Below are positions 11,301-20,300 of a DNA stretch of 64,000 nt, piece after piece (the stretch's first letter is position 1; every line of letters starts with the position of its first letter). The DNA is from Pomphorhynchus laevis (taxonomy: Eukaryota > Acanthocephala > Palaeacanthocephala > Echinorhynchida > Pomphorhynchidae): positions 22,418 to 86,417 of the forward strand of contig WNNJ02003777.1 in assembly GCA_012934845.2 (NCBI GenBank), in the 5' to 3' direction. The notes under the pieces were generated by a model, which saw only the letters and a program-made list of their open reading frames with translations, made no database searches and was not told the DNA's origin. Both the position numbers and the translations under genes were made by a program.

Positions 11301-14300
11301 GTGTTTGGCTAAAAATGACTAAATTGTTTTAAATTATCAATTAAAATTCTGATCTGAGACGATAGTAGAAGATTTCGACAACATATTAAGCAAAACACTG
11401 ATATAATTTGTGTTAGTAATACAAATTATACTTCTTATTTCTCTGATTTAATTATCAACATTGACGTATTTACGTTTTTTATCAATCAAATATAATTATT
11501 GTCCAGAGGTCTAATACTCGGAAACCACGGAGGATTTAGCTCGGGCCGTATTTAATAACACTTATTACTGACTAGAAACTTACCATATTAGTAATGCGAG
11601 CCTCTTTCGGAAGTATTAACGACATGCAAATAAACTTAATAGCACACAATCAATATTCGTCTAATACAATAATATGAATATATAAATGTGAAGTGAATGA
11701 AATAATCTATATTTTATAAAAATATGGCATATCCTATGTTAGAAGAGTATGTGCGTAGATTAACTGTTTTTCGATAGAAATGGACACTTGATAGCACCCT
11801 ATATATATGTTTTACATTACGCCAATGTATCTACGAATAAACGAAAATATGTCAATAAATTAGCAACACTGAATACTAAGAATAAAAATTCTTTACGCTA
11901 AAAATCATTTTTCAGACATTTCCGTTTTTATATTTATTTAAATTAAAAATATCTAGCTTCATTTAGGTGATCTGATTTATACGTTCTGCTTATTAATATT
12001 TATTCACGGATGTGTTTTATAATATTTTTTAAACGTGTACATGATTTGACAGGAAACGCTTTCGTGTCCCTCTATTTAACTTCCTGGTCTTTATTTAATT
12101 TTGTATATTAATATGAATAAATAAAAAAGTAAAGTTAAGAATTTATATCTTAACAGGGCAAGTTTTGCTTTTTAAAATTAAAATATGTAAAACAATCTTA
12201 TTATAGATAGACTAATATCTAATATAAGTTATTTATATAATAAGTAAAAAACATATTAGTTTTTACTATATTTTTTTAAGATGCTAAATACATACCAATT
12301 GAATAAACAATATCAAGATGGCTAAATTCTTCCGTCATGCTTTGGATCATATTCTTACGAATTTGATGTACCTTTAAAGAATTGTAAAATATGATCTATA
12401 TAGTGTTTCGTCATATTAATTAATTTATTTAATTAATTAATTTCGTTATAATTAATTATTTAATTACTTATATAGTAATTAAACAATTTCATCCATTCAA
12501 GATGATAAAGTGTTTTTAAAGGTTTCGTTATATTTTGTAAAACTGTTGAACACCAGATTTGGCAAATATTATGCTAATTACCGGAGAAGTGTATTACAAG
12601 AGTAATGAGGACTAGATAATATTTTATCATCAATATCGTCGTTAATTGAAACACGTGTTACACTAAAAAATACCATTTCTACATAAAGAAGTTTGTATAA
12701 AGACAATATAGTGAAAATTGTAGAAGATACGGGATACGTCAAAATGTATCGTCATATCCACATTCGGTAGGGAAGAGTAGTACCAAAAACCGAATACGGT
12801 TAAGGAATAAAGTGTTGTCTAGTATATATTTATTTTTCATTCGTTACAGCAGCATTGCTAATATGACAAGTCAATAGTTATTATTTAAAAAATAATATAT
12901 TTAAAGAAATGAAGGACGCCAAATACTTCTTACGCATCTCAAAGAGTCAGTCGAATAAAAACAAAGTCGAATAAATAAAGTATAATGAAATAAAATAATT
13001 CATAAATTGCAATGTGGTTATGAAGTTTCGTAACCCTGGGTTATTTCGGGCAATAAGGATTTTATAAAGAATACGATGATTTACTGACATGTTCTACTTC
13101 GTAAACACAAAGATTAAATACACAGAGATTATTCATAAGAACAATATTTTTGGCAGATTTATATATTTGCATGAAAATCATGTCATAACTTCTTTTTCGC
13201 GATAATCAAATAAACAAAATAACTCTATGAGTACATTTTCATCCATGCAATTCGCCATTTTTAATACGAATGTTTTTAAGTTTTAAATTTTTTGTATTAA
13301 ACTTAATATACAAATTATTCAAATTTTACGTTTTGAACAATTTGAACAAATTGTAAATTTTATTTTTTATGACGATTTCACAAGTGATAGCTAGCGAAAT
13401 ATAAAACATTATTTATATTATAAAAATATGAATATTTTTTAATAATATAAAAGTATCATCTTTATATTCTGCGAAATGTAAGGATGTTATACTGCTCTAT
13501 GCTTTAATCCTAAGCAAGTGTCTGCAAACTAGTGTACGAATATTGTCATGAATCAGTTACAACACAATCTAACCACTAACATAATCATGATTCGACGTTA
13601 GTACTCACTGAACCATCACAGGACGATGTTTGTTGGTAAATCGTATTGCAACTAGTCCGTGACGATATTCGTACACTAATTTGCAGACATATGTTTAGAA
13701 TTGAAGCATAAGGCAGTATAAGATCCTTACATATCATAGATTAAAATGAACTGTTCAGGACATTTATAATCTGTATTGCTCATCAGAGGAAATACGTCAT
13801 TAACATGTATTTAGACGCGCTGCTATGTTAGATTGAGGAATAGGGACCGGAACATGATAACACAAGAGCTCCTCCTGGTGATCTCTGATCCTTATTCTGA
13901 TACATCGTATGTTATTTATTTAGTCAATTCATAAAAATTAACTTTTATTTCAAATGTTATCGTCATATAAATATAAATTAGATAAAATCTTATATAATTA
14001 TTTATTATTTATGAATAATTATAAATAATTGAATTTGATTCGAAAGTAATTATATACGATATATTTATATATTAAGCATTTTTATTTATAAAGATACTAG
14101 TTAATATAAAAATTATATTTTGACCTTAGAAAGTGCAATATTGCTCGCAAGTTAACAAAATGAAAGATTGTATTTAGGCTGTACATTCATAGCATCCTTA
14201 AGATAGCAACGTAAAAACATGGAAAATTACATTGCAAAAGGCCAATGTTAACGAAACATGCTATATTTTCTATCACATGTTGTGGGTAAATAGATCTTTT

Positions 14301-17300
14301 AAGCAAGATATCCCTTTCGACATTGTTACGAGTTTTTACTGACATTTACTCTATTCAATGCTGGATGCAGTGTCAGACTTGTGGGTTGCATTTGCTGTGG
14401 CATTTATTACTGGGTAAATCGACTTATTGTATTCGTTCAGAATCTTGTTTAGACTTGTTTCAACACTACTATTATGGGTACGCGTACAATTTTAAAATTA
14501 TTATTTTTAATCTATTATTGTCCTTGTTTGCTAATCGTATTCATCTTGTCTAGGAATTATCACAATCGAAAAAATCATTGATTTTCGTCAAAATTGACGA
14601 TATAGATTTTTGTAGATTAATAATTAAGTTAAGACATTGAACGTTTTGTTGAAAGGGGGATTGGATTTCTGCACATATTTAGTTATTTAGATTATAAAAC
14701 TTACCAGGTGTTTTATTGTAAATCAATATTTTTGTAAGAAATATCGATTTTAAATAATTTATATCGAAATGCAATGAACCGATTTTTCAAAGATTATTCT
14801 AATTGTGAGTGGTATGCATCCACGTTTGCTTATTAAATTTTATTAAATTTGAATAATAACGAGTTGATTTAAATACTCTTTTCTATTATTGTGAATATTG
14901 CATACACGAGCCGCTATTCTTTCATTAGTCGTTTGGTATTATCCTTGTGTGGTTGTTTGAACCCTATCAGCATCACTGTACACTACAACCATCGTGGGTG
15001 GACCTCATCAGCAGTGAGCCCACGCCTACATTTCGTGTTTCCCACGAAATGTGGAACACATTAATTGTGTAATTTGGTATATAAGCCAGCATTTCAGCGA
15101 CAAGAAATCAGAACACATTAATGAACTCACATTAATCAGAACACATTAATAAACATTTCGTGTTTCACACGAAATGTAGAACACATTAATTGTGTAATTT
15201 GGTATATAAGCCAATTATAAACCAGCATTTCGGCGACAAGGAGTTTATCATAAATAGTAACAGGACCTAAACACGAAATGTAGACGTGGGATCACTGCTG
15301 ACGAAGTACACCCACGCTGATTGTAGTGTATGGTGATGCTGATAGGATTCAAACAACCACTCTTTTCTATATTTGCATTAGCTCCCCCTTTCCCTTCAAA
15401 TCTCCCCTACTCCAATTTGAATTTATATTTTCCAGTTCAGTTTCCCCGTCTATATGTTTACACCTCACTACACATTAATTCGTTCTATTCCCAGCATTCA
15501 AACGTTTAAGATTAATAACCGAATTTAAGTCAATCGATTTTAAATTTTAAATTAGTTAATTTGCAGCAACACCGTCTTTAAAAATTCAGATATTACAATT
15601 AGAATTTCAGTGAATTAAAATTTTTCAATATTTATAATCAAAGAAACTCATACTGATAATAATCGATCATAGTCCTATCGGTACCACATTGAATATTATT
15701 CCTTCCCTTTCAAAGCGCTCTATGTTGTCTCTGTCTTTTGTTTATTAGATACTATAACGAGATCAAAATCATTAAAAATATGATTAACAGAGTGATGGAT
15801 GTAACCTGGAACGCTATCCCGTGGAAAATATGAATGGGACAAAAGAGGGAATGGGAGTTGGAAACAGATGAAAAGGTGGCAATGCAATGGAAGGGAGAGT
15901 GTACATGGGGATTTAAGTAGAGGTGAATAGAGAAATAGTTATGGAATAATGGGGTATAGTGCGAGGAAGTGGAAAAACTTGGGAAATGAAAATGTGAATG
16001 GGAAAGAAGAATGGAAGTAGCGATTTATTAAAAAAATTTAAAAGCGTGATGGGTGTAGTTATAACTGGAATGCTATTTAATCTCATGTAAACACGCAAGC
16101 AATTTGATACAATGAAGAACCCATAATAAAATTTTGGATTATGCATTCTAGGATAGTTTTTTGTGCGATTTAGATAAGTATTTTAAAATAATTATCTGAT
16201 TGAACACGGGTATTCTATCAAAACTCATTAACTGGAAGTTGTGGCCAACAGCTGTATTTTCGATAAGCGCTTATTATTTCGTCAATCTAATCTGTAAAAT
16301 TGTCTTTTTTGAAATAACTTTGGGATATTTGGGATGATTGAATTAGATCACACTTATCTTAAATAACTGTACAACCAGCAATTGTGTTATTATTTAATTG
16401 AATAATTTTAAATTATTTAAAATTAAAATTTTCTAACAGTAATAATTTTCTAATTATTTAATAGTTTTTACTCCTGCAATGAATAAGTATCCTTAATTTT
16501 TATAATTCTAAGCGACTACCTTTATTGGAAATAATATATAATTATTTAATGCAAAAACTATTATTACATAATTTTTACAAAATAAAATAATTTTAATATT
16601 TAATGATAAAAATAGAGAAAGTGAGTGAATGGTGAATCCAATAAAGACAAAAAAGTCTAGCAGAAATATGAAAGGGGAAGGGAGCGGAAACAGAAAAGTA
16701 AATCAAAAATGATGCTGGATAAGGAGTGAAGAAAGGTCACGGGGGAATGGAAAAAAGATGAAAGGAATAACGTAACGTGTAAATATGAAAGGGATATGGA
16801 AGAAGGGGAACGGTGGAGATAAAAGGGGAATTAGGGAAAGAGGAAATAATAGGGGATGTAGGACAAAAAAGAGAAGTAGTTGTGAGTATTTTTCATTTAC
16901 GTTTTACAGAGTAAAGGGAAGATATGCTTATACCTGTGTGTATATCTAAATTGAAAAAGCATCCACGATCAAAAGTGGATGTATACCGTACACAACGAAA
17001 TAGACCAGTTTATGAAAAATGTAGATCATTATAAAATCAGAACTCAGTCAGTCAATTTGTCAAATCAATATTTTTCGTAAATGCATTGGCTTGTGTTAAA
17101 TCGCATAGTGAATGATCCAGTATCTAACCTAAATAACCGATAAATGTATATATTCCAATATTATATTTAAAGTTCAATGTGAGAAATTAATTATTTATCG
17201 GCAAATGTCAATATCATTAATTTAGATCATTTTTGAGTATTTTTTCAAAGTAGAATTGGCCAATAAGTGATAATATTATTAATCTAACTGTCCAGTATGA

Positions 17301-20300
17301 ATCCAACAGCATGTCATGGTAATTATTACAGCCCTTTAAGACATTAAAACTTTTGTAGTTCTAATGTCATAATAAGAATAATGATCATTTAATACTGACA
17401 TATCAAATAAATGCATTCTTTTGTAGTACTAAACGATGAACAATATTAAAGCATAAGCCGTTCAGATACTCTGCATTCAGTAGTTAATAGCATTCCTTAC
17501 CTACAAGTAAAAAGGTTAGCGAAACAAATTTCATTAATGAATAGTGTATTGTTTCTTCTATATCTTTGAAAAGCAATGAAGAAATATCGTATCTTATTCG
17601 CATTAAAAACCAAAATAGAAAATACCTTATCATATGCCTCAAATATATCACGTTCTTCTTTTGAACAATTTCGACCAATCGGTGATATATTTATTAGTCC
17701 ACTTCGAAGTTCAAAGAAAGTACCCCTATTTAAGAAAAATGCTCTAAAACACATTTGTTAAATAACATATCGAAATTGTATTTTTGTTCAAATAAGAAAA
17801 TGCTTAAATGGTAAACATTTGTTTCATCGAACATTTTCTTCGATGTCATAACTTTTGCATTTAATCTCGTCGCAATTGCACTCGATCCTACCATCTCTTA
17901 AATCAATACTTTCACTTATACGCCTAATCTCGTTACTTTTACAATCAATAGCCTCATCACATTTATAACCAATCTCGTAACCTGTGCATTTAATATCACC
18001 GAACTTGCATTCCATTTAGTCATAAGTGAATTCAATCATCTTGTCATTTGCCCCCATTCAATGTCATCGTATTCATTTTTGCCATCAATTTCGGCACATG
18101 TTATTCTAATCAGCGTTGCGATTAATCTCAATCTCCACATGTGAATTCACATTTATATGGTATTTAAAATGTGAAAAAATATATAACAGTTTTATTTAAA
18201 AACTATTGATTAATAAAGATATTTCACTTGACGTTTCTAGAAGCTACTCAGTAATAAAACTACTCATTAGACGAGTTCTTTAGAAGAAATTCTAAACCAG
18301 TGGTTCCCACTGTGAACTAATATATGCGTAAATTCATGAACATGATGCTCTTATAGAACAAAAAGTTACACGAATATGATTTAATAACTAAAGACTATCT
18401 GATCCGCAGGGTTATTAAAGAGCATTTGTGATTTACTTAAAGGCATATTATGAATACAACTTCTAAGTTAATTTAATGTTTTTACACAAACAAGGATATA
18501 CCATTATTGTATTTTTAGTGTTGCAAAGATTAAATTATAAATGCAATCTCTACAAGTTTGTTTTAAAGAGAAAAGCTATAGCTTCTCCTTGATGCTTCGA
18601 GTGCTCAACTTTTAAAATATGCATTACTGTCAGACATAAATAACAATGTTACACCAAGCAACTTAGCTTTGATGATATTTAGTGTATTTTAGCGATAAAA
18701 ACTACACCTTCGAAGAATGGATAAGATTAGTTAACTGAATCTACGTATTTTGTATAAATATTTTAATCTTAGGAGTTTATATAATTTAGATATATAGTTG
18801 TTTTAAAATTAAATAAAGACAAATAATTATAAATAATGCACGATTATTTAAGATTTTACAAATTATATTTATATCGAGTTAAAATTTAAAATTGAAATTT
18901 ACAATAAAAGTCAATTTTTGTGATTTGAATACTAAATAACAGACATTGTATCAGAATAAGGATTAGAGGTCAGGTTTCGGCCCCTATTCTTCGACCTTGC
19001 ATAACAGCGGGTCAAATACATGCCAAAGATGTATTTTCTCTGATGAAATTGGGGCCAAAACCTAAACACATAGCGGTTCCTCATGATGACCACTACATAT
19101 AGTGATAACAGTGTTAAAGTGGCCAGGGCACATTCTAAGAATGCCTAAGGAAAGATTTCTTAGTAGGATTTTTTAATTAGCAATTTAGAAAGGGATTGTG
19201 GGGAAAACCTTAGTATAATTGGCGAGGGAGAATAAATCAGATCAGCTAACTGAGTCTGCGTATTTGATATTATTTATAAATTAAAAAATGATAAATAAAA
19301 TTTAAATAATTAAATAATAAATAATTATTATATAAGATTTGATTTAAATTATATCAAGTTAAAATTTGAAATTGAAATTAAAATAAAAATCAATTTTTAT
19401 TGATTAACTAGTAAATAATATACGATGTATCATAATACGAATTAGAGGTCATCAGGAGGAACTTCTATGTTATCAGGTTTCGGTTCTTATTCCTTAATCG
19501 AACATAGCCGTGGGCTAAATTAATGCCAATATATATTTCCTCAGATTATATGATTATATTTTAGTTATGTAATATTTTATTCAAATGCAAAGTATATTTC
19601 CGCTTAAAATTTTAAATTTATTTTTAATAATATTTTGTTGATTTATATATTTTACTATTTTTCTGTTTGATTTTATTTTTATAGTATCTTGATAGGAGAA
19701 AAGCGTTCTCTCGTAATTCGAGTGTTAATTGACGTATGTTTAATCCATCCATGAAAAGTTTCCGCTAATGATTTTAAATTTATTCTTTATATTATTGTGA
19801 TGACTTATATATTCTACTATTTTCTGTTTCATGTTATTTTTACAGTAACCTAGTTTAAAATATGTATCTATTAAATTATTTAAATGATTTTGAAGAAAGC
19901 CAATATCATTACATATTGTTGCAATTCTTAAAATTTCATTATTTAATGTATTATATTTTATATTATATGGTATGCATGATACTCATGCAAAAATATGTTT
20001 CTTGTAAATTTAAATATGTCATCTTTACGATATAAATTAATAGTAGTTTTAGTTAATGTTAATTTAATGTTCATATCTAGATAGACACCTTCTTTATCAT
20101 TAATATTGATTTTGTTAAGAATAAGGCTACCTGGATAAATTTGTTCGCTTATTGAATATCAATTGTTAGAATTAAATACACATATATCATCCATTGCAAT
20201 TCTTAAAATTTAATTATTTAATGTATTATATTTTATATTATATGGTATGCATGAATGCTCATGCAAAAATATGTTTCTTGTAAATTTAAATATTATCCAG

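Noticed and set aside
14323-14553. 76-codon ORF as a small gene
   Set aside because: No motif, biased AT composition, and located in a Pmm intron with nothing to support it.
15913-16146. Minus-strand Ser/Thr/Phe-rich ORF
   Set aside because: It is the complement of a purine-rich low-complexity tract.
17484-17625. Frames continuing past Pmm exon 5 as an additional coding exon
   Set aside because: A good donor (AAG|GTATTT) ends exon 5, the continuation does not resemble PMM, and the expected segment with correct phases is found at 12296-12371.
17824-18015. Cys-repeat protein on the minus strand
   Set aside because: Explained by the 21-bp tandem repeat; no start or splice support.
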